Positions 11,453 to 22,699 of a stretch of 64,000 nucleotides of DNA are shown here, piece by piece. Each line of letters begins with the position of its first letter. Positions within the stretch are counted from its first letter, which is position 1. The DNA comes from Chinchilla lanigera (lineage: Eukaryota; Chordata; Mammalia; Rodentia; Chinchillidae), in NCBI RefSeq assembly GCF_000276665.1, contig NW_004955417.1, positions 10,332,183-10,396,182 on the forward strand. The letters run 5' to 3'. The notes under the pieces are model-generated. The model worked only from the letters and a program-made list of their open reading frames with translations, did no database searches and was not told where the DNA came from. The position numbers and the translations under genes were made by a program.

Positions 11453-11999
11453 GCTCTCCGCCATCTCTAAGAGACCTTTGAGAGCTGAGCCAGGCCCTTG
11501 AGTCCCCAGATACAACCATAGCAGGAGGCCTTCAGGGCTGCTAAGGGGACTCCCCCCAACAATGTCAGTGCTGATGGTTGCGGATGGTTGTGATTGGAAG
11601 AACGGTTTTGGTCCCCTTTGCTTAAAAGTCTTGTCCCAGAGTTCTTGATGCCAGAAACTGCCATGTTTTTGGAAGACCCCCATGACCACACACATCTGAG
11701 TCTGAGGTATCGGTCACCAGGATCAAGGAACAATAATACTAATAAGCACAATTTCTCAGCCACTGACTGTCTCATTTCCTTTATCCTTCACACCACCCTG
11801 ATGGAGCCCTGGCAGAGGAAACTCCTGGTGGCCAACCCAGCTCTCATTTTGCCCATTTTTCTGTTAAATCAGAAACTTTAGACAAATGAGGTTTAGCTGG
11901 GTTTATCTGAGCAAAGAATGATTCAGCACTCATTTTTACTTTATCAGTATATGTTTGCAACGCAGAGTAGCGATGTTCACTTGGGGGAACTGGTTCATG
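11453..11999. other. Unassigned intergenic sequence
   Basis: No recognisable feature. Confidence 0.45.
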
Positions 12000-12242
12000 C
12001 ACAGACCACAGCTTGGTCATCATCGGTCTCTTTAACCCTCTCACCCTCCGCTCCCCTCCCCAACCCCCGGCTCCTCTCCCCATCTCCTTGTTTCCTGTCG
12101 TCTCCTTCGTTCTACCTATTTTACTTTAGGCTTCTCACATCGGAGGAACCATGAGGTTTTCAACTTCCTGTGTCTGATTTATTGCACTTAGCATCATGGT
12201 CTGGAGTTCCACCCATCTTGAACTGCAAGCTTTTATTTTTTA
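12000..12242 (-). mobile_element. L1 3'-end fragment, minus orientation
   Basis: A pyrimidine-rich tract (CTCCGCTCCCCTCCCCAACC) is followed by CCTGTGTCTGATTTATTGCACTTAGCATCATGG, which parallels TGTGTCTGATTTATTTCACTTA in the L1 copies at 24780 and 37590. Confidence 0.7.
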
Positions 12243-12479
12243 CTGAACGCAAGAACAAAGCAAAATCACTAGGTTTTTTTTGCCACAGCTAGGTATGTGC
12301 CTCACTTGGGAATGATCTGATCAGCTGTCTGTTTGTCACAAAATATATTCCTAAATTAGGAATTCACTTTGTGGTAATCTCGTCTCCTTCCCAGGGGCTG
12401 GTTTGGGAATGAGCATGCACCTCTCACCCAGAAAGTGAGAGGAGAGAGCAGTGCCCCTGGGCAGCATGTTAAAAATTCT

Positions 12480-12722
12480 CTTAATCTTGGTGCCTCAAAA
12501 GCAGCAGCCATAGAGCCCATGGTGAAGGAGAACCAGCCCGAAGATGGCAGAGCCAGAACAAGGAAAGAACAGCTTCCTCGATGGAACAGGGAGCCACTGA
12601 GTCAACGGCCGTGGAGGCTTAATTCTTCCAGATGTCCTCCTCTATAAGACAATCAAAGCGGAAGCCAGTCTAATTTGAATTGTTACACTACTTGCAGCCC
12701 AAAGCATCCTAACTGCTGTTGT
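12480..12722 (+). mobile_element. MLT1-like MaLR LTR 3' part
   Basis: It ends TTACACTACTTGCAGCCCAAAGCATCCTAACTG, the characteristic 3' end of an MLT1-class LTR. Upstream sequence is diverged. Confidence 0.55.
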
Positions 12723-13147
12723 TTTTTCCACTTGAAAGTCCAAAGTCAGGCAGCTGAGTGAAGCGTCCAGAGCCTCCGCCAAGGGAAAGCAGAGTTCAAA
12801 GCCAGGTCCCTCTGACTCTACTGCCATGCTGTAGATCCTGTTACTGAATCTAGGGTGGGCCGTCCCTCAGGCAGAGGACCACAAGATCACTGGTCCAGAT
12901 ACACGTGCACTGGGACATCAGAAGGGAGCTAGTCTAATTCCTCATCTGGTGAGGCACTGGGATCTGAGGCAGGACCCCCGCCAGAGCCAGGGTAGCACGG
13001 CGTCCTGACTGTAGGCTGCGAGGTGGAGTTGTATTGGACGGACCCCACCGGTCCCTTTGGCAAAACTAAAGGAGAACCTTGACTATTCTCAGAGCTCTTC
13101 CATGTATAAGGTGCTTTTATGAGAGATGATTTTAGTTCCAATCCTTT

Positions 13148-13300
13148 CAGTAATCTCTTTGAGGGTATTACTCCACATCTACAGACGGGAAAACTGAGGC
13201 TCTATACAGGACTTACTCAAACCTCTCAGCTAAGTAGTAGAGCTGGGACTTGAGCCCAAGTCTGTCTGATTCAAAATCCCATGCTGGCCCTATGTCACTT
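13148..13300 (+). mobile_element. MIR SINE remnant
   Basis: It contains ACAGACGGGAAAACTGAGGC, TAGTAGAGCTGGGACTTGAG and CCAAGTCTGTCTGATTC in MIR order. Confidence 0.75.
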
Positions 13301-13959
13301 TCTGTTAACATGATTCTTGTTTCTGCATGCAACGTGCTCAAGGCCATACACTTTTTAAAAAATTCTGCCAACCTTCAGGAAGAGTGACTTGCAGAGCTGA
13401 TGCTACAACTCTAAGTGATTTAGGAGATCTAGACACTCAGCCTTCTAGAGGGGAAGAAAGGACACAACAGCCTGCGAGTTCCCAAGCAAAGTACAGCCTT
13501 GGAGCCAAGAACCCTGCCTGCCTGGAAACCGGAGGGGCCTACACAGCTGGCTGGAAACCTCAGGCCGGGAGCCTGTTGTCCAAACCACCTGCCCACAGGA
13601 TCAGAATTCCGTAGCACAGACAAACCTTTAATTGAAAAGCCCTTTGTCCTTCAGTCATTCCCTTAGGCTATGAGAGGAGATGATTTCCACTCTGTCCTGA
13701 TACCTGGCAAACAGCCCTGCAGAGAAAAATGCTTCGTGTAAATCTATGAGCAGTTCAGGCTCTTGGTTCCCCAGTGCTGCTGGCTGAGGTTTCTCCTTGG
13801 TTGCCTATAAAGATGATTATAAACTGGGATACCTCAAGCACGCACACTCCCTCCCAGAACTATGCGGCCGTCCTGGCCAATAGCTGCGTGCTCTGCCAGG
13901 ACAGCCTGGGGTCCTGCATGTGGCCCCTCCCTGGCGTGGCCTTGGGAGGCTCTCATTTT
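13301..13959. other. Unassigned intergenic sequence
   Basis: No recognisable feature. Confidence 0.45.
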
Positions 13960-14165
13960 GAACAGTGTTTATGGTTCACCTACTGAGTACAGACACTGCA
14001 CGTGCCTTTTAATCATATGACCTGTGACAGCAGGCGTTGTTATTCCAACTGAATTTCTGAAGGGTCTTCTGTCTAGGCTGACTTGCTCCAAGACCCACAG
14101 TAAGTGAGAGGTAGAGAAGACTTTGATTCTGTGAGGCTCAGAGATATGCACTACTCATGCGTGAC
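13960..14165 (+). mobile_element. MIR SINE remnant
   Basis: The sequence CACTGCACGTGCCTTTTAATC, GCTCCAAGACCCACAGTAAG and TTTGATTCTGTGAGGCTC follows MIR order, weakly conserved. Confidence 0.5.
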
Positions 14166-14469
14166 CAGCCCACGGGGACAGGTGGCAAGAGCAGCATGCC
14201 ATGGCAGGTCTGGCTTATGGAACACTGACTACGCATACACATTAGTGCTGGATGGACTTGGCCAGAGGCCTGGCCCTCCATGTGCTTCCAGTTTAATGGA
14301 CATAGACGGTGTGGAGGAACCTTCTAGGTGAAATGCAGTATTCATTCTCCCCTTCTGAGATGATAGAATTTGTAACTTGGCTCACGAATAACTAAAATAT
14401 GCTACACCTTGTCCCTGGGCTTTTACCTGAGACAGAAGTCAACTCTTCATTTATGTTTTTGTCTTTTGT

Positions 14470-14585
14470 TTTTTTTGGAGACAGAGTCTTGCTATGTACT
14501 TCAGGCTGGCCTGGAACTCGTGGTGACTCTCCTGACTCAGCCTCCTGAGTGCTAGGATTACAGGCATGGACCATCCCGGCTGGCA
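14470..14585 (-). mobile_element. B1 SINE, minus orientation
   Basis: A T-rich start is followed by GGAGACAGAGTCTTGCTATG, CAGGCTGGCCTGGAACTCG, CTCAGCCTCCTGAGTGCTAG and GATTACAGGCATGGACCATC, the complement of a near full-length B1. Confidence 0.92.
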
Positions 14586-14589
14586 CTCA

Positions 14590-17440
14590 ACTTTCCATTT
14601 AAATCACTGCTGGTCAGGTCTCTTGGTCAAGTACTGTGCCAGACAGACAGCATACAGAGGGCTGGTGACAGGTTCGGTGACAGAATTTACCAACAGACAA
14701 GGAACAGAGGATAGGCAAGAGCTTCTTTAGATCACTGGGCGTGCTGTCAAGAGGACAGTTGGTGGGTTTCAGAGAAAGGAGTCACACAGAGTGAGACACC
14801 GGGGTTTTTATAAGAGAATGAAAACACGGGAAAGGGTCTGAGTTGGCAAACATAGGTGTCTTAGAAATGTATTTTCCAGTCGGCCTGTCCTTTGTTATTT
14901 TTCAGGAACACCTGTTTGGTAACCGAGGGTATATGTCAAAGTTGCAAATTGTCAAGGCCCCCCTCTGGGGGGGAGACTGGCTTAGCCCTCAGAAAGGGCT
15001 CTTTCGATTTCAAAAAGAGTGTCTGTGTGTTTTAATCTGTGAGGGAAAGAGAACATTACCTCAGGGGAGGAAGGATGGTTTTATATTTACTTCGCATGCT
15101 GGTTTTGGCGCTTGTTAGTGCAGTGCTCCTTGATGGATCCATACAAGCTCGACAGAAGTGTCATCAGAGAAGCTTGGGTGCTGAGAATCTTAACCCCCTT
15201 GTCACCACATGAAAGAAACCAACTTCCATCCCAGTAGACAGAGGTGGGAACGCCTGTACCTTGATGCCTAAGGACCGTGGAGCCCCATCTGCATGCTGGT
15301 AGGAGCTTAGACAAGTGTCCCCCTTTGTTCCTGGGAGACCCCAGCAGGTGCTTCCCGAGTGTCAGCCACCAGATGCGCATTTCCTCTGTCCTTCATCTTC
15401 CATTCCCTGTCATCCACACTGCTTTCAGCACAGAGAGGCTTCCCACAGTCAGACCTGGTCACAGGAGGCCCCTCCAGGCCTCCTGGCCCAGGCTCGCTGA
15501 GAGTGTGCAGGTAACCCTGGCAGGAGGCAGCCCAAGTAGAGCCACGTGAACAGCCAGGGCTGACCCTGTGAGCGTGCACAGATGTGCTTATGGGTCCTGC
15601 ATGAGCCATACCGAGTGCTGCTGGGTAGTGGAAGGGGAGAAGTTTCTCCGGCTGGAGCAGCCCTGGAAGGCTGCATGGAGGAAACATTCTTTCCAGACCC
15701 AGGCAGGTAACAAGGAGCTCAGAGATGACGGCCACTTTTCTGTTCCCTCTGGGCCTTGATAGGTAGCCTGACGACAAAGCTGTGGGCAAGCTGGTGAGCA
15801 AGAGTCCGTCCTTCCTTTACCCCATTGTTTGGATTCATTTATCAAAGGCTCACAAAACTGAAGCACCCACAGGAGCCATGAAGGATGTGTCACTGAGTGA
15901 AGGGGAAAACTGAAGGCACACATCCCACCCCAGGGGACACCAGATGCTCCGAGTCTAGGTGCCACTGCCACATGGACCAAATAGTGTGTGTCGAAGAAAA
16001 CCAAGAAACTTACATTTTTGTATAAAATACCATCAACTTTAAATGCTGATAACTATCTCAAATATTTAAAAATCACTAGGGGTGCCAAACTGAATTCACC
16101 TTCAGTCCGCATTCAGCTGCATCCTGACATTTTGAAACCGTGTCTATTTCTGCACTTGATGTTTGCTAAATACTGGCTATGAGCAGGGCCCCGTTAGGTC
16201 TAGGCTGTGTGCTTATGTGGGGGTGGGGGCCAGAGGCATACAAATTAGGCCGCTGCCTGGGAGGAAGTTCTGCTCTATGAGCACAGTTAGGACAGGGACA
16301 CATGCGATTGCGGGGATGAGGAGACTCCTTGTTTGCGGGGGCTCAAGGGTGGCTCCCTGGAGGAAGCGCCTTTTTCAGGAGAAGGGGAATTTCAGGAAAG
16401 GGTGGGGGTCAGCAGCACCAAGACTGCTCAGAGATGATGGAGGGAAAGGCAGGCACAAGCTATTGACTTGGATAAATAGGTCACCAAGGGGAGAGGATTC
16501 TGGAGGGTAACAGAACTGAGGCAGTGACAAGATGAAACTACAAAGGCCAACACATTCGGGAGAGGACCGACCATTGCAGGAAGTAAAGTAGGAAGAAAGC
16601 TGGAGGCCCAGCAAGATGAGAAGAAATGAGGGGAGAGTGCAGGAAAGGAAAGGGAAAGCAGAACTGGACGAGGAGGAGGAGGACAGGAGAGGAGCCAAAG
16701 GGAGGTGTGACCTTGGCCAGGGGAGGGAGGCCTCTCTCCAAGGACATCACAAATCACAAAACAGTCCCTAAGGTTCCGTTTCTAAAAACATCAGAAATCT
16801 GTGCTGGACGGTTGCGAAAAAGAAAGGAAAAAAATTCCTTAAAACAATTTCCATGGAAATTCATCTGCAGAATAAATCTTTCTGATTGCAGGAAACAGCT
16901 TTGAGAAAACGGGAACACTGAAAAGTTTTAAACAGGATTGGAGGCAATACAAGTACACATGCATAAAATTCAACTTGGTGGAGGAGGAGATCAAGGGTGG
17001 GATTACAGTTAAGTATGTCTAAGGTAATGGAAAAAATAGTCTAAAGATCCGTATTAACAGAGCGGGGTTATCTGCGAGGCAGAAAGATACACAATGGCTT
17101 TCTTGTTATGAAACAGCAGAACAAAAGGATTAGACCACTGCAGCGTATTTTAGGAAGGATTGGAAAATTCTGTTGCAAAGTTACCTCTTTTTCATGGCCT
17201 ACTACTTCCCCCATTAGAGTGAGAGCTTAACTTCTGTTTGGAGCTTAACTTTAGTTCCCCACTTACACTGGCTCCGTAGCTTGCTTGTGCTGGCTGTTTT
17301 TCCTCAATGGATTTTTAATAAGCATCTGTGATTGTGCTACCCTGATATATTAGTATCTCACTAAATTTCCTGTCAATAGAAAAACCCAGTGCTTTACTTT
17401 GTGTTATTTTCACCACTCATGACCCAGGAAACTTCTATAA
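14590..17440. other. Unassigned intergenic sequence
   Basis: About 2.9 kb without a recognisable gene or repeat. A purine-rich patch lies at 16560-16700. The open frames seen on both strands around 15300-15800 overlap each other and are not supported. Confidence 0.5.
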
Positions 17441-17444
17441 CTAG

Positions 17445-17850
17445 TTCTAAAGTGACATCAACTAGCAATAACAAGCATTTATTATGACACATACCTTGTG
17501 CTAGGCATGGCTTTAAATGTATTATCTCATTCAAGCCCAACAGCAACCTGTATCGCGTCACGGCCATTCGCCAGACTTAAGAAATTAAAGATTCCCACAC
17601 TTTTAAAAATTACTTAATTTTAAAATGTAACAATGGTGATAACAATGGAGTCTGTTATAGGGCTATGAAGATTAAATTAGAATAATATGTTTAAAGTACT
17701 TAACACAGTATTCTGTATTCAGTAAGCTCTCAATCATGAGAGGCCATCATTTTTACGTGTGAGGAAACTGCATGTTTAAATTATAAACGTACAGTTTCCT
17801 AAGGCCAACACAGCCAGCTAGAAAGTGGTGGAGCTGGTTCATGCTGAGCT
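17445..17850 (+). mobile_element. Two or more MIR remnants
   Basis: CATTTATTATGACACATACC, TTGTGCTAGGCATGG and ATTATCTCATTCAAGCCCAAC form a MIR core. GTTTAAAGTACTTAACACAG and CCAGCTAGAAAGTGGTGGAG indicate further MIR pieces to its right. Confidence 0.7.
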
Positions 17851-18906
17851 TTTATTTTTCTGATACAAGAAGCCAGTTAGAATGACGAGCTCCATGCAAA
17901 AAAGAAAGTTGAGGTGCCGTGCTTGTGTGGGTTCCCATCCAGTGCCCCTCTCCTTCTCAGCTGCAGGTGGTGAGTGGCTGTGTCTCACTGCGTTTACTTA
18001 CAGGTCCAGCATGATTTCTCCTGGGCATTATGTCCTACGAAATTTGGTGAACACTTGTGTTTTCTAAACTGGATAGATTATAAGCCATTTATGGGTAAAA
18101 GTCTTCTCTAAACCTTGACCACAAATAGCTGCTGAACAGGGAGTTTTTCTCACAGCCCTGGTGGTTTATCATGTGAAAAGAAACATGGGTCATGGGATTT
18201 GCGAAATGAATCCCAGAGACAGATTCCATCCAATGAAATGTCACAGGCTTCTGTTAGAAAAACAGTGAATGTGCCTAATTTACTTTTCCTGATCCTCTTA
18301 AGAGTTGGCTTCATCTCAGGGTACGGGACACTAAACTATTTCAAAACTCTTCATAGCCATGCTGAAACTAGTGCTTAATGAAATTCCCATGTGCCACATG
18401 GAGAATCACAGGCTAGACACAAAGATTGTGATGTAAGGACTTATATTGGCACGCCATCTTTGCAGTGGTCACAAGAGGGTCTGAAACTTCTGCTTTCTTT
18501 GAGCCCTATCTTTACCAGATAGCTGCTGCTGTCATTGTTATTATTCTCTATTGATAAAACAATTCTAACTTGTTGATGGTAATGGTGCTAGAATTTTACA
18601 GTCAGTTGAAGAAAGCACTTCCCTTTTGCATAGGTTGCTTTTTGAGAGTTATAGAAATGTGTCACAGTCATCTATCAAAATATCAAATGGTTGCAAGTAA
18701 ATGAAAACTCAACTTATAATTGTTTTTAAAAGATGGAAATTTTTTTCTCAAAGCATCAACAGAATCAAGAGAAAGTTCATTATTAATTCAGAAGCTCAAA
18801 ATGACAGGTCTACTGTCTTAATGTCTTTTTCATTTGCAAGATGGCTGCTTATGAACATCTGTTCCCTTTTAGCAAGGTGTTTCCCACCCTAACAAACATC
18901 TGCTTA
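17851..18906. other. Unassigned intergenic sequence
   Basis: No recognisable feature. Confidence 0.45.
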
Positions 18907-19270
18907 TACAGTAAGTCTCCAACTTACAAATGAGTTTTGGTCCAGGAGAACATCTGTAGGTCAGATTCATTTGTAAGCCTGACAAAGTAAGTCTTACACA
19001 CCTTTGACACAGATATACAATGTAAAGCATAAAACCAAACCCCCAAATCACCGCTTTTCCTCTTGCTTTTGGACATCTTGGGCTCAGACTGAGCAATATA
19101 CTACTGTATACTATCACACTGTACAATAAGCACACAGAAGCACAACTATGACAGTGCCCAGCAGGCATGTCAGCTATTTCCACAATTTGTTTGCATCTGT
19201 GTAATGCATGGTCTGTTGGTATCTGTGAAGGTTCACAACTTGCATGTTTGTAAGTCAGGGGCTTACTGTA
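18907..19270. mobile_element. Tigger-type non-autonomous DNA transposon (364 bp) with inverted ends
   Basis: The left end TACAGTAAGTCTCCAACTTA and the reverse complement of the right end, TACAGTAAGCCCCTGACTTA, are terminal inverted repeats that continue as similar sequence for about 28 bp. Starting and ending with TA fits Tc1/mariner-superfamily (Tigger/pogo) target use. No transposase reading frame is present, so it is a MITE-like derivative. Confidence 0.75.
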
Positions 19271-19560
19271 TTTGTTTGCCAGAGTGGTAAGAGCGGTAGG
19301 TGGCCACCCTTACCTACCTGCAAGGGAGGCTCTGAAAATAAACAAGGAAGAGGACTGGGAGGTGGGCTATTGGAAATGCGTGTTAGGTAAGCCAACCACC
19401 AGTGTCTCACTTCTGAATCTTGAAGGCTATGTTTATATAATTCTATAACTGACTCAAGTTTTTCAGTCAAGTCAGTGAAAAGGATATTTGGAGGCTTGCT
19501 TGGTGATGTAGTAATCAACTGTAGTTGTATATTTTATTATTTAATAAGTTTGGCTTTAAT
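19271..19560. other. Unassigned intergenic sequence
   Basis: No recognisable feature. Confidence 0.4.
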
Positions 19561-20990
19561 TGGGCAGTCTAACCCTGTTCAACTCCTCTATGATTTTGGT
19601 TCACTGGTAAGTTTAAATTAAATCAATGGTTTTCAGTAGCATTCAGTGGATCATGGCTATGCTGATTGCATAACAGTCACGTATTTCTGAACTAGTTTTG
19701 GTTATTTTGAGTCTTTTGAAGAGTTTGTCCATTTCATCTAAGTTTTAAAATGTGTTGTAACAGTTATCTATAATATTCCCTTCTATATCTGTAAGATCTA
19801 TAGTGATGTCCCTTCTTTCATTTCTAATATTAATGATTTGTTTCTCTTCTTCCCTTTCTCCCTCTTCTCTTTTTCTCTCCTTTCAGTCTAAAAGTTCATT
19901 GATCTTTGCAAAGAACCAACTCTTATATTAATTGACTTTTCCCCATTGTTCTTCCATTTTCTTATTCATTACTTGTTACTCTTGACTATTTTTTTGTTCT
20001 GCTTATTTTGTATTTAATTTACTCTTCTCTTTCTTCTAAAGGTGAAAGCTTAAGAGTATTTATTTTTAGGCCTTCATCTTTTCTAATATAAACATGTAGA
20101 GCAATAAAAATCCCTTAAGAACAACTTTAGCTATATCTCACACATTTTAATGTGCTTTGTTTTCATTTTCACTTAGTTCAAAACACTTTTTTGTGGTTTC
20201 TTTTAAGTATCCCTCATAAAATTATGTGTATGGTTTAATTTAGCTATTTCCCAGATATCTTCCTGTTATTGATTTCTAGTTTAATTTTATTATAATCAAA
20301 GGATATACTTTGCATTATTTAGATTCATTTAGATAGTTTGAGTTTTGCTTTGTAGCTTAGTATATGTTGTGCCTTGATGACTATTCCATATACACTGGAA
20401 AAGAATGTATATTCTGCTATCGTATTGCATTATATAAGAGTCAGTGAGATCAAGCTGGTTGATAGAGGGGATCAAAAATTTTACTTGTTAATTGATTTTG
20501 TCTACTTGTTCTATGAATTATTGAGAGGAGCATTGAAACCCCCAAATAAAACTGTAATTTTTTCTATTTTCCCTTTGAGTTCTTTGATTTTGGTGCTTTA
20601 TATGTTTTAGAGATATTTCTTTGGTACACACTTAAGATTGTTATTTCTCTGTGGTAAATTGACTCTTTTATTACTATAAATATCCCTCTCTGTGTGTGGT
20701 AATAGTTCCCATGTTGAATTCTACTTTGATATTAATGTAACCACTTCAGTTTTCCTGTCTTTAATGTTTACATAATACATAATTTTCAATCCTTTTACTT
20801 TTTACCATTTTTATATGTAAAGTGGCTTTTTTGTAGGCAGCATGGATTTGGACCTTGTATTCTAATCAAGTCTGACAATATCTTTACTTGTATTATTTAC
20901 TTATTTTAACTCTTAATGTTTAAATCTATCACTTGACTAAATGCTTTCTATGATCCATATACTTTGCTTTTTCCTCTCTTCTTGCCATGT
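19561..20990 (-). mobile_element. Old L1 ORF2 fragment, minus orientation
   Basis: The complement of L1 ORF2 is recognisable from TTTCATTTCTAATATTAATG, CATTGATCTTTGCAAAGAACC, TTCCATATACACTGGAAAAG, AATGTATATTCTGCTATCG and GGTTGATAGAGG. Stops and indels are frequent, so it is dead. Confidence 0.8.
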
Positions 20991-20998
20991 TTGGCCGG

Positions 20999-21134
20999 AG
21001 TACAAGCATGTGTTGCTTAGGGACAGGGATGCACTCTGAGAGATGTATCATAAGACAATTGCATCACTGCATGAACATCACTGAATTGTATTCACAGCTA
21101 TAGATGGGACAGGTCAATCACTTCATGTAGCTGC
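20999..21134. mobile_element. DNA-transposon remnant, left part of a nested stack
   Basis: The segment TGTTGCTTAGGGACAGGGATG, TCTGAGAGATG and CATCACTGCATGAACATCACTG resembles the end of a MER-type non-autonomous DNA transposon. It appears to resume at about 21825-22085 after SINE and mariner insertions. I do not assign the family. Confidence 0.5.
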
Positions 21135-21232
21135 TTTTTTTTTTTTTTTTTTTTTTTTGGTACTGGGAATCAAACTCAGGATCTTGAACTTGCCAGGCAG
21201 GCTCTGCACTGCTGAACTGTATTCCCAGGCTT
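21135..21232 (-). mobile_element. ID SINE, minus orientation
   Basis: A T-run of about 24 is followed by GGTACTGGGAATCAAACTCAGG (complement of the B-box region) and GCCAGGCAGGCTCTGCACTGC. More diverged than the young copies. Confidence 0.85.
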
Positions 21233-21266
21233 CTTGATTCAAACAGGAGGCATAGTAAACATCAGA

Positions 21267-21820
21267 TGTACAAAGTGTGATCAAAATATACTGTGAATGT
21301 TTAATTTTTAAAAATTATTACAGTGAAAGACACATTGCCATTAATGCCCCCAAGATACTTGCCCTCACTCAAACATACTTATCCCATTGTTCTTGCCACT
21401 TTCTGAAGCAGTTCTAGAAGTTCTCTTTCATGAGTATCTTTCTAAGGTGTGATAAAATAATACGGTGGCTGCTGCTGCTGAGGGGCACCTAAAGGAAAAT
21501 CAGTCGGGTAAAACAGTATGATATGTCTCTGTCTACCATGACCTGGCACCTTGTGACTTCTGGCTCTTCCCCAAAGTAAAAATTACCAACACTGGTAAAC
21601 ATTTTGAATTGATCCAGGACATCATGGTGGCCACAATAGCACAACTAAAGATTTAAGAAAAGACTTCCAGAATCGCTTCAGAAAGATGCAAGAATGATTG
21701 GATAAGTGTGCTCAGTGCCAGGGGGAGTGCTTTGAGGGGGATTAAGGGCAATGTCTTTTACTATGATAAAAATTTTTAAAATTTCAACGCTCACCATATT
21801 TTTCAATCACATCTCATATG
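21267..21820 (+). mobile_element. Palindromic mariner-family element with transposase 3' remnant
   Basis: The middle encodes HDLAPCDFWLFPKVK at 21537-21581, the region holding the third catalytic Asp of mariner DD34D transposases, followed by a degenerate C-terminus through about 21740. The right end (CTCACCATATTTTTCAATCAC) and the left end (GTGATCAAAATATACTGTGA) are inverted repeats. The inversion extends about 155 bp inward: the left arm 21267-21440, read in reverse, repeats the transposase tail and 3' UTR of the right arm at roughly 75% identity. Most of the 5' transposase is missing, so it is dead. It resembles ancient mammalian mariners, but I do not fix the family name. Confidence 0.8.
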
Positions 21821-21824
21821 TGGC

Positions 21825-22085
21825 TGCTGCTGACGTAACACAGCATACTGTTTTACCGTAAACTTTTATAAGTAGGAGTGCACTCTAAAATAACGACAAA
21901 TGGTATACCATAGCAAGTATGTAAATCAGCAATGTAGTCATTTATTATAATTATTAATTACTGTGCACTGCACATAGCCTTGTGTGCTACCCATATTTTT
22001 ATACACCCAGCAGTGCTGTAGGTTTGCTGACACCACTATCACCACGTGCATGAGTAATGTGTTACACTGTGATAGTCAGTGGCTA
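21825..22085. mobile_element. DNA-transposon remnant, right part of the nested stack
   Basis: CATAGCAAGTATGTAAATCAGC, ATGTAGTCATTTATTATAATTA, CAGTGCTGTAGGTTTGCTGAC and CATGAGTAATGTGTTACACTG follow the order of the MER-type element whose other end is at 20999. Confidence 0.5.
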
Positions 22086-22441
22086 CCATGTCAAGTTGAA
22101 GCTTTAGATAATTAAAACGCATTTCCAAATTATAGCCTGCTTCAAATAGTGTTATGCCACTTTGTGCATAATTCAAGATCCAATTACCAGTATGTGTTCA
22201 TACTGGTATTCTCTTGTAGTATTCCATCATACATTTTTATTGCTCTATGTTATGAACTCTAAAATACATTATTTTTGTTTCACACAGTACACTGTGTTTC
22301 AAGGAAAAATTTTAGACTCTCTAATATTTACCACATCTAGTGTTTCTCATTCCTTTGTTGTATTACTCAAGGTTCTCCAGGGGGGAAAAAACAATAGATA
22401 AAAAATGTATTATGAAGAATGAAAGGTGGACTCGTGTGTCA

Positions 22442-22660
22442 GTTAATGTCGATGGCCAACTTGACTAGGTTGAGAGATTCCTAGAGTGGTGGGTGATTGG
22501 ACTATGAGGCGCTGACCTAATTCATCCATGGGGCCAGGTGTGTGGGGCTGGGGCCCGGTTGGAGACACCAGGGTGACTTTGGGGATGGCATCTGGCCATT
22601 GGCGTCTTCCTCCGCCTCTTTCCAGCTCACTCCGCTTTCTGGCCACCAGGCAGTTTAACA
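22442..22660 (+). mobile_element. MaLR/ERVL-type LTR 5' part
   Basis: It begins GTTAATGTCGATGGCCAACTTGACTAGG and contains CTGGCCACCAGGCAG, similar in layout to the LTR at 63697-64000 (GTCAACTTGATTG ... CTTCCTGGCCACC). Confidence 0.55.
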
Positions 22661-22699
22661 TTCAAGGGAAAACCAAGCAGAAAGTACAGAGTTTCCACA

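Noticed and set aside
15307..15801. Overlapping open frames on both strands (up to 164 codons)
   Set aside because: The region is GC-richer and open on both strands; no family similarity.
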